Shown: in pieces, positions 21,701-30,074 of the stretch | Numbering within the stretch: the stretch's first letter is position 1 | Layout: each line of letters starts with the position of its first letter | Source of the DNA: Streptococcus himalayensis | Lineage (GTDB): Bacteria > Bacillota > Bacilli > Lactobacillales > Streptococcaceae | Length of the DNA stretch: 64,000 bases | Assembly: GCF_001708305.1 (NCBI RefSeq) | Contig: NZ_CP016953.1 | Span: 1,321,501 to 1,385,500, forward strand | Reading direction: 5' to 3' | The notes under the pieces: model-generated | The model's database searches: none | Told to the model about the DNA's origin: nothing | What the model saw: only the letters and a program-made list of their open reading frames with translations | Position numbers and translations under genes: made by a program

Positions 21701-22497
21701 CAAATGGAAATCCAATTCCACCAGTGGATTACGATGAGACTCCAGAAGATCCATCAGATGATCCACGCTTACCAGATATCGATGGCTATGTACCAGTAGA
21801 TCCAAAAGATCCAAGCAATCCATTACCAAAAGATCCAAACGGAGGCTATGTACCACCAACACCAGAGAATCCTAAGGAAGATACACCAGTGCCTTACGTT
21901 CCAGCAGGAACAGTTACTGTTCACTATGTGAACGAAAAAGGTGAAGTGATCAAGGATCCAACTGTTGATACTCCGAAATCACCAGTAGGAACTAAGTACG
22001 ACACGGACGAAAATGGTAAGGAAATTCCACGTGAAATCACTGATAAAGATGGTAATGTCTATGAACTTGTAAAAGTGAAAGATGGTGACAACCCAACTGG
22101 TGAAGTAGAAAAAGGCAACATTGACGTTACTTACATCTACAAGTTGAAGGAAAAACAAACACCACCACCAGTGGAAGAGGAAAAACCAGGACAACCTGAA
22201 TCAGGTAAGGAAATTCCAGACGGTGATACACCAAAACCAGATGGTGACAGACCACAACCAGATGGTGACAAACCAGGTATCGAAATCCCAGGTAAGCCAG
22301 GTGTTCCAACTCCAGCTAAACCAGCTGAGCCAGGACAACCAGCGAAAGAAACAGTTCCAACGTATGTGGCTAAAGGTGAAAGCCTTCCAAATACAGGGGA
22401 TACAGCTGGACAAAGCGGCATGGTTTATGGTGCAGCAGCTCTTGGATTGACAGCTCTTCTTGCAGCAATGAAGAAGAAGTCAGAAAACGAAGAATAA
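12760..22497 (+). CDS. Giant YSIRK-MucBP-LPXTG surface adhesin 1 (3245 aa)
   Basis: A cell-wall-anchored surface protein, probably binding mucin or other host glycoproteins. The YSIRK signal is RFSIRKFTIGACSVLLGT, with a likely cut after AKA (residue 36). Residues 37-150 are Ala/Ser/Thr/Pro-rich. About 150-222 is a helical module shared with the second giant protein (SKAQAVEAI...SEELKANF...ATDAAALELI). About 230-700 is a unique head whose repeats (YALGFTSDNDVV, IYRYDMEAKTW) look propeller-like. Residues 722-2345 hold about 16 MucBP-type units (GSVVVHYVNEDGEV and variants), then Pro-rich blocks rich in Asp-Pro alternate with four more MucBP units. The anchor is LPNTG at 3209-3213, a hydrophobic helix and tail KKKSENEE. 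CAGGAGG precedes ATG 12760. Ligand and exact domain families were not checked. Confidence 0.93.
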   Translation: MFFKKQQRFSIRKFTIGACSVLLGTAIVANVDQAKAEQVVPASSEVTTLEESIVSDDTTVASTEAPEVAAPASATPEASTASTESAAPKVEEASTASSTAPSTAATTSEAATPVAPTAPVAVAPATSATAASSEATSEAAPAVEAPKDTLVASKAQAVEAINAYSLISEELKANFIARLNEATDAAALELISREARRAQRRAEAFPNEGQAIPTGTGFRADAPAADETLDTAGWETLGRFSNKPGVFYVQKSGTINGGNSTDRITKIYEVDTTTGNVVEVSKDDFEGGGTLYDKNFELSKQQGFGDRGVANTGENYRAINALGLSNDGRYAYALGFTSDNDVVDRTTINGIYRYDMEAKTWSLASDSSTWADGMGVLKTNAWTAGAVNPKDGKYYFGTVTLQTDPAFSRVAPRDMADYINKRNAGEFDIYFRMWSFDPTTGTVANAGYIDTNFVKSGKFDKNESYFVSTGNRFDGGESYVIGNDIAFDTEGNFKLILNQFNTPNYFVYEETKAAFDAAASQNDKYSAHNGTLSRNIPILTNTNDIGFGDNADAAKSNEVTTGGLAIDANGDLYFHSRQGKVGRILADLSIGGIMPNVVAPAGTVTWGDAASIRGTVGTGNVYREYYIQGTEDILAGTVGSIVDGKFVPTTETTTGKDDIEKEQALYKKYDATIGRPQAIRAADGTVYEYVQVKENSDPETGEVKKEDQTIRYEYAPKAVTGNVIVKYIDVEGNIIKTEVKDETNADANTPYNTDEDRKLDLIKGSKEFNNEGKIYELVPAGTYGTYNNNPIEVDGNSHLTSSDSTTGDVEAGKTKEVVYVYREVTQPKTGDVVLHYVDTKGNELQPNHHNSDDKPVDENYTVTPTEKPDTLEKDGVVYKKVEVSETGVVDGKPIATENVTTDETGKIIEGTQNIVYVYKPVGSVVIHYVNTKGDVIKQEIKDITEGDIDAPYNAADNKENADEKPATIANGNVNYKFKEVATSNTVGGKVVVNENATNVVKGQEGTIVPGTTHVIYVYDEVETPVEPKGSVVVHYVNEDGEVIQSSYKDTTDAAVDSTYNTKENPLEKPQEITYNGKTYELTRVSDSGTVNGKEIVKTDATNIVTNQEEGSVVEGTTNVVYVYKLKEEPKGSVVVHYVNEDGEVIQSSYKDTTDAAVDSTYNTKENPLEKPQEITYNGKTYELTRVSDSGTVNGKEIVKTDATNIVTNQEEGSVVEGTTNVVYVYKLKEEPKPEPTGSVIVNYVDVDGNFLKDQDTIFDTKEGKDGEAYDTVVDLRPETITKDGKTYKLVETPGTYPVGTVDADKHLEGTDSITGSVEAGKTKKVTYVYEEVKPETPKAPGSVVVKYVDENGKEIKDPVVDEKNQPDATDYDTKVDNRPEKIIGNDGKVYERVPAGDYPAGKVDDESHLDGTDSITGKVTSGETKEVTYVYREVKEEEPKAEPKGSVVVHYVNEDGEVIQSSYKDTTDAAVDSTYNTKENPLEKPQEITYNGKTYELTRVSDSGTVNGKEIVKTDATNIVTNQEEGSVVEGTTNVVYVYKLKEEPKEEPVKPGGEVTAQYFVEGEETRLYEDPTVEKDTVVKEKNTPLETPYEDTPPVVLTDKDGNIYDLVKKEDGTPKLKEGSAPQEGNVTDQPQVIQYEYKKRETPAEPKGSVIVNYVDVDGNFLKDEDTIFDTKEGKDGEAYDTVVDLRPDTITKDGKTYKLVEKPGTYPVGTVDADKHLEGTDSITGSVEAGKTKKVTYVYEEVKPETPKAPGSVVVKYVDENGKEIKDPVVDEKNQPDATDYDTKVDNRPEKIIGNDGKVYERVPAGDYPAGKVDEESHLDGTDSITGKVTSGETKEVTYVYREVKEDPKPEAPKAPGSVVVKYVDENGKEIKDPVVDEKNQPDATDYDTKVDNRPEKIIGNDGKVYERVPAGDYPAGKVDEESHLDGTDSITGKVTSGETKEVTYVYREVKEDPKPEAPKGSVIVKYEDEDGNEIQDPKEDTPLSPVDTPYNTVDKRDEKIEVPNPNDPENPTVYHLTKNEPKEGEGEDDGKVKEGEKVVTYVYKKAGSVIVHYVDEAGNELADDQVAKKNEKDGTAYDTTTKSLRPSTITKDGKTYELVPAGTYGAGEVDEDGHLTSTDKVDGSVEAGKTKEVTYVYREVKEDPKPEAPKGSVIVKYEDEEGNEIQDPKEDTPLSPVDTPYNTVDKRDEKIEVPNPNDPENPTVYHLTKNEPKEGEGEDDGKVKEGEKVVTYVYKKAGSVIVHYVDEAGNELADDQVAKKDEKDGTVYDTTTKSLRPSTITKDGKTYELVPAGTYGAGEVDEDGHLTSTDKVDGSVEAGKTKEVTYVYREVKPETPTDEPGKYIPFIPVDPNNPNDPSDPQDPTVPESGKEIPTRPYDETPEDPSDDPRLPDVPGYIPVDPSDPTGKTPLKPVDPEDPTKGYEPPKPVDPKEDTPIPYVPAGTVTVHYVNEKGEVIKDPTVDTPKSPVGTKYDTDENGKEIPREITGKDGEEYVLVKVKEGDNPTGVVEKGNIDVTYIYKLKEKPTTPPTEDKPNKYIPYIPENPEDPSNPKDPKYPNDPENNPPLDPNTGDPIPPVDYDETPEDPSNNPPLPDIDGYVPVDPQDPTEPLKPKDPNDPSKGYEPPKPVDPKEDTPVPYVPAGSVVIHYVDEDGNVLLDKLVDTAKAPVGSEYDTTENTRTRTERPDEITVTDEDGNEHVYELVRVSTSNKVGEQDVVPEDAIVGEETGKVVKGETNVIYVYREKPGKYIPFIPVDPNNPTDPSDPQDPTVPESGKEIPTRPYDETPEDPSDDPRLPDVPGYIPVDPSDPTGKTPLKPVDPEDPTKGYEPPKPVDPKEDTPIPYVPAGTVTVHYVNEKGEVIKDPTVDTPKSPVGTEYDTDENGNEIPREITGKDGEEYVLVKVKEGDNPTGVVEKGNIDVTYIYKLKEKQTPPPVEEEKPNKYIPYIPTNPEDPSNPKDPKYPNDPENNPPLDPNGNPIPPVDYDETPEDPSDDPRLPDIDGYVPVDPKDPSNPLPKDPNGGYVPPTPENPKEDTPVPYVPAGTVTVHYVNEKGEVIKDPTVDTPKSPVGTKYDTDENGKEIPREITDKDGNVYELVKVKDGDNPTGEVEKGNIDVTYIYKLKEKQTPPPVEEEKPGQPESGKEIPDGDTPKPDGDRPQPDGDKPGIEIPGKPGVPTPAKPAEPGQPAKETVPTYVAKGESLPNTGDTAGQSGMVYGAAALGLTALLAAMKKKSENEE
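15841..17394 (+). repeat. 306-bp MucBP repeat, three near-identical copies
   Basis: Two tandem copies (15841-16146, 16147-16452) and a third (17089-17394) each encode a 102-aa unit starting KGSVVVHYVNEDGEV. They differ at only a few silent or near-silent positions. Such DNA identity is above what domain function needs, so copy number is likely to vary by recombination. Confidence 0.9.
18028..18657 (+). repeat. 318-bp MucBP repeat, tandem pair
   Basis: Units at 18028-18345 and 18346-18657 encode GSVVVKYVDENGKEIKDP...VTYVYREVK. A further copy begins at 16780. The pair is nearly identical at the DNA level. Confidence 0.88.
18658..19780 (+). repeat. 573-bp two-domain MucBP repeat, tandem pair
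   Basis: 18658-19230 and 19231-about 19780 each encode two MucBP units (GSVIVKYEDE... and GSVIVHYVDEAGNEL...). They are nearly identical, so here a two-domain block was duplicated. Confidence 0.88.
19799..21560 (+). repeat. 1215-bp-spaced Pro-rich plus MucBP repeat
   Basis: The block KYIPFIPVDPNNP...followed by GTVTVHYVNEKGEV occurs near 19799-20345 and again near 21017-21560, 1215 bp apart, with few differences. A related but shorter block lies around 21600-22145. Confidence 0.85.
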
Positions 22498-22516
22498 TCT
22501 TTGGGATTGAATTCTG

Positions 22517-22693
22517 ATGGGAACTTCCAGTCAATTCAAAAATGCTCGCGTATTTACTTGCAAACGCTGTGGTCGTGTAGTAACAACCATCCAAGGAAAC
22601 TTGGATAAACGAACAACTTTTTGTAGCGCTATCTGTGGTCGCAGATATTGGCGCCATCCAGAAAGACGACGCAAGGCTGAGCAAGAAAAATAG
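22517..22693 (+). CDS. Small Cys4 zinc-ribbon-like protein, cassette 1
   Basis: This 58-aa basic protein is encoded 19 nt after the giant adhesin and before their common terminator. It has CKRC and, 19 residues later, CSAIC (CX2C...CX3C), then RRYWRHPERRR, so a zinc-binding fold and possibly nucleic-acid contact are inferred. A paralogue with the same length and plan (CKQC, CSPIC, RRYWRH) follows the second giant adhesin at 46027. I do not recognise the family. The start is ATG 22517. The ribosome site is weak, so translation may be coupled to the adhesin gene. Confidence 0.7.
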   Translation: MGTSSQFKNARVFTCKRCGRVVTTIQGNLDKRTTFCSAICGRRYWRHPERRRKAEQEK

Positions 22694-22706
22694 AGTACCT
22701 TGCCGG

Positions 22707-22742
22707 AAAACCAGTATCTTCGAAAGAAGGTGCTGGTTTTTT
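22707..22742 (+). terminator. Terminator of adhesin cassette 1
   Basis: A 15-bp stem with GAAA loop (AAAACCAG...CTTC GAAA GAAG...CTGGTTTT) followed by T residues. Confidence 0.9.
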
Positions 22743-22837
22743 GGATATTCAAAATTCGTCAGGCTAAGAGAGGGACTTTTGGTCTAGATAATGGTACACT
22801 AATGTATAGAAGATGATAAAATGAAGAGAGGAACGAG

Positions 22838-24211
22838 ATGATTACCAAGGAATTTGATACGATTGTTGCGATTTCAACGCCGCTTGGTGAGGGGGCGATT
22901 GGGATTGTTCGCTTGTCTGGGACAGAGAGTTTTGCCATTGCCCAAAAGATATTTAAGGGAAAAAATTTAGCAGAGGTTGCTAGCCACTCTTTAAATTATG
23001 GGCATATTGTGGACCCGCGGACGCAGCAAGTCTTAGATGAGGTCATGGTGGGGGCTATGCGTTCTCCTAAGACCTTTACCCGTGAGGATGTGATTGAGAT
23101 TAACACCCATGGCGGGATTGCAGTGACCAATGAAATCTTGCAGCTCGCGATTCGCGAAGGTGCGAGAATGGCAGAACCAGGAGAATTTACCAAGCGTGCC
23201 TTTTTAAATGGGCGAGTGGATTTGACCCAGGCTGAAGCCATTATGGATTTGATTCGAGCAAAGACGGATAAGGCGATGAATATTGCGGTGCAGCAGCTCG
23301 ATGGCTCCTTGTCAACCCTCATCAACGAGACACGGCAAGAAATTTTAAATACCTTGGCACAGGTGGAGGTCAATATTGATTACCCAGAGTACGATGATGT
23401 GGAAGAGCTGACGACAAAGTTATTGTGGGAAAAGACAGCTGATTTTGAGGCTTTATTACGGAGTTTACTGGCGACTGCAAAGCGGGGGAAAATCTTGCGT
23501 GAAGGGATTTCCACGGCCATTATTGGTCGGCCCAATGTTGGAAAGTCAAGTTTGTTAAACAATCTCTTGCGAGAAGACAAGGCGATTGTGACAGATATTG
23601 AGGGAACGACGCGTGATGTGATTGAAGAGTATGTCAATATCAAGGGGGTGCCGCTCAAGCTTATTGATACGGCGGGTATTCGTGAGACAGATGATGTGGT
23701 CGAAAAGATTGGGGTGGAGCGTTCTAAAAAAGCCCTGCAAGAAGCAGACTTGGTGCTCTTAGTTTTAAATGCCAGTGAACCTTTGACGGAGCAAGATAGA
23801 CAGCTTTTGACGATTAGCCAAGACAGCAACCGCATTGTCCTGCTCAATAAGATGGACTTGCCAAGTCAGATTGAGCGGGCAGAATTGCCAGCAGATGTGC
23901 TGGAAATCTCTGTTCTTCACAATCAAAATATTGATCATATCGAGGAGAGAATCAATGCACTCTTCTTTGAAAACGCAGGCTTGGTGGAGCAGGATGCGAC
24001 CTACCTTTCCAACGCTCGCCATATTTCCTTGATTGAGCAGGCGATTGAGAGCTTGGAAGCGGTAAATCAGGGGCTGGACTTGGGCATGCCAGTGGACTTG
24101 GTTCAGGTAGATTTGACACGAACCTGGGAAATCTTGGGAGAAATCACGGGAGATGCAGCTCCAGACGAACTCATTACCCAACTCTTTAGCCAATTCTGCC
24201 TAGGGAAATAG
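22838..24211 (+). CDS. mnmE: tRNA-5-carboxymethylaminomethyl-2-thiouridine GTPase MnmE
   Basis: MnmE (457 aa; also called TrmE) works with MnmG to modify the wobble uridine of certain tRNAs. The N-terminal folate-binding domain starts at [17 protein letters not shown]. The inserted G domain has [15 protein letters not shown] (G1), a conserved TTRD, DTAGI (G3) and NKMD (G4). The protein ends in the characteristic FCLGK, whose cysteine is conserved in the family. GAGGAAC precedes ATG 22838. It is a single gene, closed by the terminator at 24325. Confidence 0.97.
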   Translation: MITKEFDTIVAISTPLGEGAIGIVRLSGTESFAIAQKIFKGKNLAEVASHSLNYGHIVDPRTQQVLDEVMVGAMRSPKTFTREDVIEINTHGGIAVTNEILQLAIREGARMAEPGEFTKRAFLNGRVDLTQAEAIMDLIRAKTDKAMNIAVQQLDGSLSTLINETRQEILNTLAQVEVNIDYPEYDDVEELTTKLLWEKTADFEALLRSLLATAKRGKILREGISTAIIGRPNVGKSSLLNNLLREDKAIVTDIEGTTRDVIEEYVNIKGVPLKLIDTAGIRETDDVVEKIGVERSKKALQEADLVLLVLNASEPLTEQDRQLLTISQDSNRIVLLNKMDLPSQIERAELPADVLEISVLHNQNIDHIEERINALFFENAGLVEQDATYLSNARHISLIEQAIESLEAVNQGLDLGMPVDLVQVDLTRTWEILGEITGDAAPDELITQLFSQFCLGK

Positions 24212-24324
24212 CTGGATGAGAAGGAACTTTTCCAAAAGAAGTTCCATGCCCAACAGTGTAAAACGGGGCCAGCAAATCAAGGGGCGATAGCCCATGGCAG
24301 CAATCTATTTCATCAATACTTATC

Positions 24325-24356
24325 AGAGAGGTTGGATTTTTCCAGCCTCTCTTTTT
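24325..24356 (+). terminator. Terminator after mnmE
   Basis: A 12-bp stem (AGAGAGGTTGGA with TCCAGCCTCTCT, one G-T pair), then TTTTT. Confidence 0.88.
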
Positions 24357-24369
24357 GGGAAATGGGGCT

Positions 24370-24560
24370 CAAGCGTGATTTCGTAGCAATCGATTTATCT
24401 CACTTCTTTATTTTTGGGTTCGCCCTCCCCAGCAAGTTGACTAGCTTTCACAACTCTCAATTGTGAAAGATTGGAAATAGAGCTAGCGAAGAAATGCTCG
24501 CCAGTCTCTTCTACAAACCAGACAACTACTGCGTCAAACTGTTAAAGCTACAAAAATAAT
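24370..24560 (+). repeat. Intergenic repeat family A, copy 2
   Basis: This matches 6630-6860: AATCGATTTATCTCACTTC, TTATTTTT, CACAACTCTCAATTGTG, TTGGAAATAGAGCTAGCG, GAAATGCTCGCCAG, and CCAGACAACTACTGCG. It lacks the small extra hairpin of copy 1. No gene lies between 24212 and 25056. Confidence 0.7.
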
Positions 24561-24669
24561 AGAGGCAAGAACTCTTGCCTCACTCCCAGATAGTAGACGG
24601 TTATGCTCATTAAATCTCAAAAATAACCTCTTTATCTCTAATTACTTTTTGCCATAAAACAAATTCAGA

Positions 24670-24770
24670 TGTGTGAAGTAAATAGAATGTTTTTTAATGA
24701 ATGAAATGACTGGTAATAGAAAAAGGGTCATTTACGTCTGAACCATCTAAGAAACGTTCAAAAGTGTTAA
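24670..24770 (+). repeat. Intergenic repeat family B, copy 1
   Basis: A stretch of about 90 bp starting GTGTGAAGTAA and ending TTTACGTCTGAACCATCTAAGAAA resembles 33118-33215. The last 20 or so bases are almost identical in both. It lies upstream of rnc, and the other copy lies upstream of the fRMsr-dnaX operon. Confidence 0.55.
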
Positions 24771-24925
24771 CTTTGATTGTCATTAAGTATGATGCCCGAG
24801 AAAGGCATAAAGAAAATATTATTTTCAATCCTTGGTGTTAGTATTTAGAAAAATTAGGGTACAATTAGGTCGTTAACGAGAGAAAAATGACTATTTTTTT
24901 CAAAGAAGTTATGAAATACTTTAAA

Positions 24926-24964
24926 CAAATGCACTTATCAAAAATTAGAATAGGTGCATTTTGT
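24926..24964 (+). terminator. Terminator-like hairpin upstream of rnc
   Basis: AAATGCACTTAT pairs with ATAGGTGCATTT (one G-T pair), followed by TTGTC. No coding sequence precedes it. A weak promoter-like TACAAT at 24860-24865 suggests it could end a short RNA. Confidence 0.45.
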
Positions 24965-24997
24965 CATGTGTTTGCTCTGGACTTTTATGGGAATTAT

Positions 24998-25027
24998 TTG
25001 GTTCTCCCCTTGTCTTTATGGTATAAT
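24998..25027 (+). promoter_or_regulatory. Promoter of the rnc-smc operon
   Basis: A weak -35 TTGGTT (24998-25003), an 18-bp spacer and a perfect extended -10 TGGTATAAT (25019-25027). It sits about 30 bp before the rnc start. Confidence 0.7.
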
Positions 25028-25056
25028 AGGACTATTGACATTGAAAGGAAATGACA

Positions 25057-25764
25057 ATGGAAGTAGTACAAAAAATGCTAGAGGAGCAATTTGGAATTCG
25101 GTTTCAGGACGAGAGTTTGCTAGAGACGGCCTTTACTCATACCAGCTATGCCAACGAACACCGCCTCTTAAAAATTTCACACAATGAACGCTTGGAATTT
25201 TTAGGAGACGCTGTTCTGCAATTATTGATTTCAGAATATCTCTATCATGCCTATCCTCAAAAACCTGAGGGAGACTTGTCCAAGCAACGCTCCATGATTG
25301 TGCGGGAGGAGAGTTTGGCAGGCTTTGCCAGAGCTTGTCAGTTTGATCGTTTTATCAAGCTTGGTAAGGGCGAGGAGAAGTCAGGTGGTCGGTACCGCAA
25401 TACGATTTTAGGAGATTTATTTGAGGCCTTTTTGGGTGCTCTCTTGTTGGACAAGGGGGTGGAAGCTGTCAAGGCTTTTCTCTATCAAGTGGTCATTCCA
25501 AAGGTGGAGTCTGGAGATTATGAAAAGGTGACGGACTATAAGACCAAGCTTCAGGAAATCTTGCAGGTCAATGGGGATGTGGATATCCACTACCAAGTCA
25601 TCAAAGAATTCGGACCTGCTCATGCCAAGGAATTTGAGGTCGCTGTTCTGGTCAATCAAGAGCAGGTCGGCCAAGGTCAGGGACGCTCCAAGAAAATGGC
25701 GGAGCAGGAGGCTGCCCGCAATGCGGTCGAGAAAGGATTGGCTCATGTTTTTAAAGGAAATTGA
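25057..25764 (+). CDS. rnc: Ribonuclease III
   Basis: RNase III (235 aa) cuts double-stranded RNA in rRNA processing and RNA decay. The catalytic signature [12 protein letters not shown] is at about residues 42-53, and the second acidic cluster is in [14 protein letters not shown]. The C-terminal double-stranded RNA-binding domain occupies about 155-228 ([11 protein letters not shown]...[17 protein letters not shown]). ATG 25057 is preferred over ATG 25051, since AAGGA lies at a proper distance only from the second. It overlaps smc by 20 nt. Confidence 0.96.
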   Translation: MEVVQKMLEEQFGIRFQDESLLETAFTHTSYANEHRLLKISHNERLEFLGDAVLQLLISEYLYHAYPQKPEGDLSKQRSMIVREESLAGFARACQFDRFIKLGKGEEKSGGRYRNTILGDLFEAFLGALLLDKGVEAVKAFLYQVVIPKVESGDYEKVTDYKTKLQEILQVNGDVDIHYQVIKEFGPAHAKEFEVAVLVNQEQVGQGQGRSKKMAEQEAARNAVEKGLAHVFKGN

Positions 25765-28700
25765 AATCCAAGGCTTTAAATCCTTTGCTGATAAGACCAA
25801 GGTGGTCTTTGACCGTGGGGTGACAGCTGTCGTTGGTCCCAACGGTTCTGGCAAGTCAAACATCACGGAGAGTCTGCGTTGGGCCTTGGGGGAATCAAGT
25901 GTCAAGAGTCTGCGTGGGGGCAAGATGCCAGATGTTATCTTTGCTGGGACCGAAAACCGTAAGCCTCTGAATTATGCGGCGGTGACCGTGGTCTTGGACA
26001 ATCAAGACCAGTTCATCAAAGAGGCGGCAAAGGAAATCCGCGTTGAGCGGCATATTTACCGCAATGGAGACAGTGAGTATAAGATTGATGGTAAGAAGGT
26101 CCGCCTGCGAGATATTCATGATTTATTTATGGATACGGGGCTGGGACGGGATAGTTTTTCCATTATTTCCCAAGGTCGAGTTGAAGAGATTTTCAACAGC
26201 AAGCCCGAGGAACGCCGAGCGATTTTTGAAGAAGCAGCTGGGGTTTTGAAATACAAGACCAGACGCAAAGAAACTGAGAGCAAACTCGCCCAAACCCAGG
26301 ACAATCTGGATCGGCTAGAAGACATCATCTATGAATTGGACGCTCAGATTCAGCCCTTGGAAAAGCAGGCAAAGACAGCACAGCGATTTTTAGAGTTGGA
26401 CGAGCGGCGCAAAGCCCTTTATCTGGATGTCTTGATTGCGCAGATTAGGGCTTATAAGCAGCAAGAGCAGGCTGTGGATAAAGAGCTGTTGAGGTTGCAG
26501 GAGGATTTGTCCCAGTATTATCAAAAACGAGAGCAGCTTGAGATGGAAAATCAAGCCTTGAAGGCAGAGCGACACAGACTACAAGCGCAAATGACAGAGA
26601 ATCAGGCGACTTTGCTAGAGCTGACGCGCTTGATTAGTGATTTGAAGGGGCAGATTGACCTTGCTCAGCTAGAGACTAGTCAGGCGGCGACCAACCGTAA
26701 GGAATTGGAGGAACGCTTACAGATTCTGCGAGAGAAAGAAAAGCAAGCAGAGCAAGAAAGACAAGAAAAAGAAGAGCATCTTTCGCGCATTCGTGAGCAG
26801 GTAAAGGCTGTTCAGCAAAATCTTGAAACAGTCGAAGCGGATTTGGCGACTTTTTCAGAGCACCCTGATCAGCTCATCGAGCAACTGCGGGAGAAGTTTG
26901 TCGCGCTTCTGCAAGAAGAAGCAGATGTCTCCAATAGTCTGACCGCTCTTTCAAGCCAGATCGAGCATGACTTGAAAGAATCCGAGCATAAAAAGGGCGA
27001 GTGGCAACGGTTGAAAGAGGCGGTCGCAAAAGCAGAGACTGCAGAAAGGCAAGCAACTGAAGAGCTAGAAAGTGCCACACAGGCAGTCAAGAGCTTACTT
27101 GAGGACTACCGCAAACAACTGCAGCTCTTGGAGGAGCGAAAACAGCAATACCAAGCCGCCCAGCAAGCGATGTTTGACCAGATGGACCAGCTAAAAAGCA
27201 GGCAGGCACGTTTCAATAGCTTGGAAGCGATTCAAAAAAATCATAGCAATTTCTATGCAGGGGTCAAGGCTGTTTTACAGGAAAAGGCTCAGCTTGGAGG
27301 AATCATTGGCGCGGTCAGTGAGCATTTGACCTTTGATTGGCGCTACCAAACGGCACTGGAAATTGCCATGGGAGCAAGTAGCCAGCATATTATCGTTGAG
27401 GATGAAGGGGCGGCGACACGGGCCATTGATTTTCTAAAGAAACATCGGTCGGGACGAGCGACTTTTCTGCCCTTGACGACCATTAAGCCACGGACGTTGG
27501 TAGACCATCAGGAGATGAAGATTCGTGGCAGTCAAGGCTTTTTGGGCTTGGCCAGCGAATTGGTGACATTTGACGAGCGTTTGACGAGCATTTTTCACAA
27601 TCTTTTGGGAACGACCGCGATTTTTGATACGATTGAGCATGCTAAACAGGCTGCGGTGCAGGTGCGTTACCAAGTGCGGATGGTGACCTTGGATGGGACG
27701 GAGTTGCGGACAGGAGGTTCCTACGCTGGTGGGGCCAACCGCAATCAGCAGACCCTTTTTATCAAGCCTGAAATGGATGCTTTAAAGCTGGAAATCCAGC
27801 AAATTCAAACAGCCTTGAGTGAAAAAGAGCAGGAAGTCGAAAGTCTCCACACCTTGGTCACCCAAGCCAGCCACCTTTTAGAAGAAATCAAAACAGGGGG
27901 CGAAGAGGCACGACTTGAAGAGCAAAAAGCAAGATTGGCTTATGAGCAAGCGGGTCAACAGTTGGAAGAATTGACGACCTTGTTGCACTTGCAAGAAAAA
28001 GAGTTGACAAGTCAGCAGCATGACGAGGAAGCTAACCAAAAAGTTAAATTAGAGCAACGCTTAGAAGAGATTCAGGCAGAAAAAGGAGAGCTAGAATCCA
28101 GCATTCATCAGGTCAAGTCCAATAAATCTGCGGTAGAAGAGCGCTTATCAGCACTTCAGCACCAGCTTTCAGCCATCAGGCTAGAAAAGGCAGAATTGCT
28201 AAGCCAGGAGCGTTATGAACAGACCGACCTTGCTCGTTTAAAGGCAGAGGTCACAGCTCATCAAGCAGACATCGAGCAGCTGGTGATGGCCGTAACAGTG
28301 ACAGACCAAGAAAGCAAGGAGAGGACTATCCCTCTCTTGACAGAGCAGCTGGAGACGGCTATGACAAAAGAGGCCACGCTCAAGCAGACCAAGGTTCGCT
28401 TGGATTTGGAGTTGGAGGATTTAGAAGGCCAGCTGGAGGATTTGAGTAGTCGATTTGAGCAGATCAGACAGCAAAATGACCAGCTGATCCGGGCCCAAGC
28501 CAAGAGTGAGGCCGAAAAGGAAAAAATCATCGAGCAACTCCGCCGTTTGCATGGCCGTCTGACAGAAGAATACCAAGAAAGCTTTGCTGCAGCTGCAGAG
28601 AAGGCACACGCACTTGAAAATCTCGAGCAGGCAGAGCAGGAAGTCAAAGACTTGGAGCGTCAGATTCGCACCCTTGGCCCGGTCAATCTGGAGGCGATTG

Positions 28701-29278
28701 CCCAGTTTGAAGAAGTCCATAGTCGCCTGACCTTTCTCAACACCCAAAAGGCTGATGTCCTGTCCGCGAAAACCCTCTTGGTCGAGACCATTGAGGAGAT
28801 GAACGAGGAGGTCAAGGAGCGTTTTCAAGCAACTTTTGAAGCCATTCGGGAGTCTTTTAAAGTGACTTTTCAGCAGATGTTTGGGGGCGGTCGGGCAGAC
28901 TTGCTCTTGACCGATACCGATCTCCTTCAGGCAGGGGTGGAAATCTCAGTCCAGCCACCGGGTAAGAAAATCCAGTCGCTCAACCTCATGAGTGGGGGAG
29001 AAAAAGCCTTGTCGGCTTTAGCCCTGCTCTTTTCCATCATTCGGATCAAGACCATTCCGTTTGTCATCTTGGATGAGGTCGAAGCAGCCTTAGATGAAGC
29101 GAATGTCAAACGATTTGGCGATTACCTCAATCGCTTTGACAAGGAAAGTCAGTTTATCGTGGTGACCCACCGAAAAGGAACCATGGCTGCCGCGGATTCG
29201 ATTTACGGCGTGACCATGCAGGAGTCAGGAGTTTCAAAAATTGTCTCTGTCAAATTAAAAGACTTAGAAAGTATGTAG
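25745..29278 (+). CDS. smc: Chromosome segregation protein SMC
   Basis: SMC (1177 aa) is the condensin ATPase that organises and segregates the chromosome with ScpA/ScpB. The N-terminal Walker [10 protein letters not shown] is at about residues 32-40. Long coiled coils flank the hinge at about 520-650 ([11 protein letters not shown]...[13 protein letters not shown]). The C-terminal signature [14 protein letters not shown] is near 1081 and Walker [15 protein letters not shown] near 1108. ATG 25745 lies inside the rnc 3' end. The longer open frame to 25571 is only rnc in another frame. The gene order rnc-smc is standard in streptococci. Confidence 0.97.
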   Translation: MFLKEIEIQGFKSFADKTKVVFDRGVTAVVGPNGSGKSNITESLRWALGESSVKSLRGGKMPDVIFAGTENRKPLNYAAVTVVLDNQDQFIKEAAKEIRVERHIYRNGDSEYKIDGKKVRLRDIHDLFMDTGLGRDSFSIISQGRVEEIFNSKPEERRAIFEEAAGVLKYKTRRKETESKLAQTQDNLDRLEDIIYELDAQIQPLEKQAKTAQRFLELDERRKALYLDVLIAQIRAYKQQEQAVDKELLRLQEDLSQYYQKREQLEMENQALKAERHRLQAQMTENQATLLELTRLISDLKGQIDLAQLETSQAATNRKELEERLQILREKEKQAEQERQEKEEHLSRIREQVKAVQQNLETVEADLATFSEHPDQLIEQLREKFVALLQEEADVSNSLTALSSQIEHDLKESEHKKGEWQRLKEAVAKAETAERQATEELESATQAVKSLLEDYRKQLQLLEERKQQYQAAQQAMFDQMDQLKSRQARFNSLEAIQKNHSNFYAGVKAVLQEKAQLGGIIGAVSEHLTFDWRYQTALEIAMGASSQHIIVEDEGAATRAIDFLKKHRSGRATFLPLTTIKPRTLVDHQEMKIRGSQGFLGLASELVTFDERLTSIFHNLLGTTAIFDTIEHAKQAAVQVRYQVRMVTLDGTELRTGGSYAGGANRNQQTLFIKPEMDALKLEIQQIQTALSEKEQEVESLHTLVTQASHLLEEIKTGGEEARLEEQKARLAYEQAGQQLEELTTLLHLQEKELTSQQHDEEANQKVKLEQRLEEIQAEKGELESSIHQVKSNKSAVEERLSALQHQLSAIRLEKAELLSQERYEQTDLARLKAEVTAHQADIEQLVMAVTVTDQESKERTIPLLTEQLETAMTKEATLKQTKVRLDLELEDLEGQLEDLSSRFEQIRQQNDQLIRAQAKSEAEKEKIIEQLRRLHGRLTEEYQESFAAAAEKAHALENLEQAEQEVKDLERQIRTLGPVNLEAIAQFEEVHSRLTFLNTQKADVLSAKTLLVETIEEMNEEVKERFQATFEAIRESFKVTFQQMFGGGRADLLLTDTDLLQAGVEISVQPPGKKIQSLNLMSGGEKALSALALLFSIIRIKTIPFVILDEVEAALDEANVKRFGDYLNRFDKESQFIVVTHRKGTMAAADSIYGVTMQESGVSKIVSVKLKDLESM

Positions 29279-29279
29279 T

Positions 29280-30074
29280 ATGGATATAAAATTAGTCGCA
29301 ACAGACATGGACGGCACCTTCTTAGACAGCAAGGGGCAGTTTGATAGGAAGCGTTTAAAGGCAGTCCTTGAAGGCTTCAAAGAAAAGGGGATCTACTTTG
29401 CCGTCGCTAGTGGCCGTGGGCTTTTGTCCTTGGAAAAACTCTTTGATGACGTGCGAGAGGACGTGATTTTTATTGCTGAAAATGGCAGTGTAGTCGAATA
29501 TCGTGGCAAAAGCTTGTACGAGGCTACCATGTCAAGGGATTTCTACTTGACAGCTTTTGAACACTTAAAAACTTGTCCGTATGTGGATGTCAATCAATTG
29601 CTCTTGACTGGCAAACGTGGTTGCTATGTGCTTGATACGGTTGACCCGACCTATCTGGCCTTTAGCCGCCAGTACAATGAAAATATCCAAATGGTCGCTA
29701 GTCTAGCGGATATTACGGATGATATTTTTAAGTTTACAACCAATTTTACGCAAGAGACGCTTGAAGCTGGGGAAGCTTGGGTCAATGAGCATGTGCCTGG
29801 TGTCAAAGCCATGACAACGGGCTATGCCTCGATTGACATTGTCCTTGAACATGTGGATAAGGGGGTGGCAATTACAGCGTTAGCAGAAGCCTTGGGCATT
29901 TCTCTCTCGCAAGTTCTCGCCTTTGGGGACAATCTCAACGATTACCACATGATGCAGGTGGTTGGCTTTCCCATTGCCCCTGAAAATGCACGACCAGAGA
30001 TTTTAGACTTGGCCAAGGAAGTGATTGGCCACCACGATGCCCAGTCGGTCATCACTTATATGGAGGGATTATAA
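29280..30074 (+). CDS. HAD-superfamily hydrolase, Cof type (first of pair)
   Basis: A 264-aa HAD phosphatase of the Cof/YbjI group. The nucleophile motif is DMDGTFLDS near residue 9, motif II is in VASGRG, and the metal-binding motif is GDNLNDYHMM near 218. Members dephosphorylate small sugar phosphates or nucleotides, and this one's substrate is unknown. It starts one base after the smc stop and its own stop overlaps the next start (TAATG), so rnc-smc-HAD-HAD-ftsY reads as one operon. Confidence 0.92.
   Translation: MDIKLVATDMDGTFLDSKGQFDRKRLKAVLEGFKEKGIYFAVASGRGLLSLEKLFDDVREDVIFIAENGSVVEYRGKSLYEATMSRDFYLTAFEHLKTCPYVDVNQLLLTGKRGCYVLDTVDPTYLAFSRQYNENIQMVASLADITDDIFKFTTNFTQETLEAGEAWVNEHVPGVKAMTTGYASIDIVLEHVDKGVAITALAEALGISLSQVLAFGDNLNDYHMMQVVGFPIAPENARPEILDLAKEVIGHHDAQSVITYMEGL

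Noticed and set aside
19799-22200. Regular short repeats as a CRISPR array
   Set aside because: They are in-frame codons of Pro/Asp-rich coding repeats, with no unique spacers and no cas genes.
24562-24581. Inverted repeat GAGGCAAGA/TCTTGCCTC as a terminator
   Set aside because: It has a 2-nt loop and no T run, so it does not look like a functional terminator.
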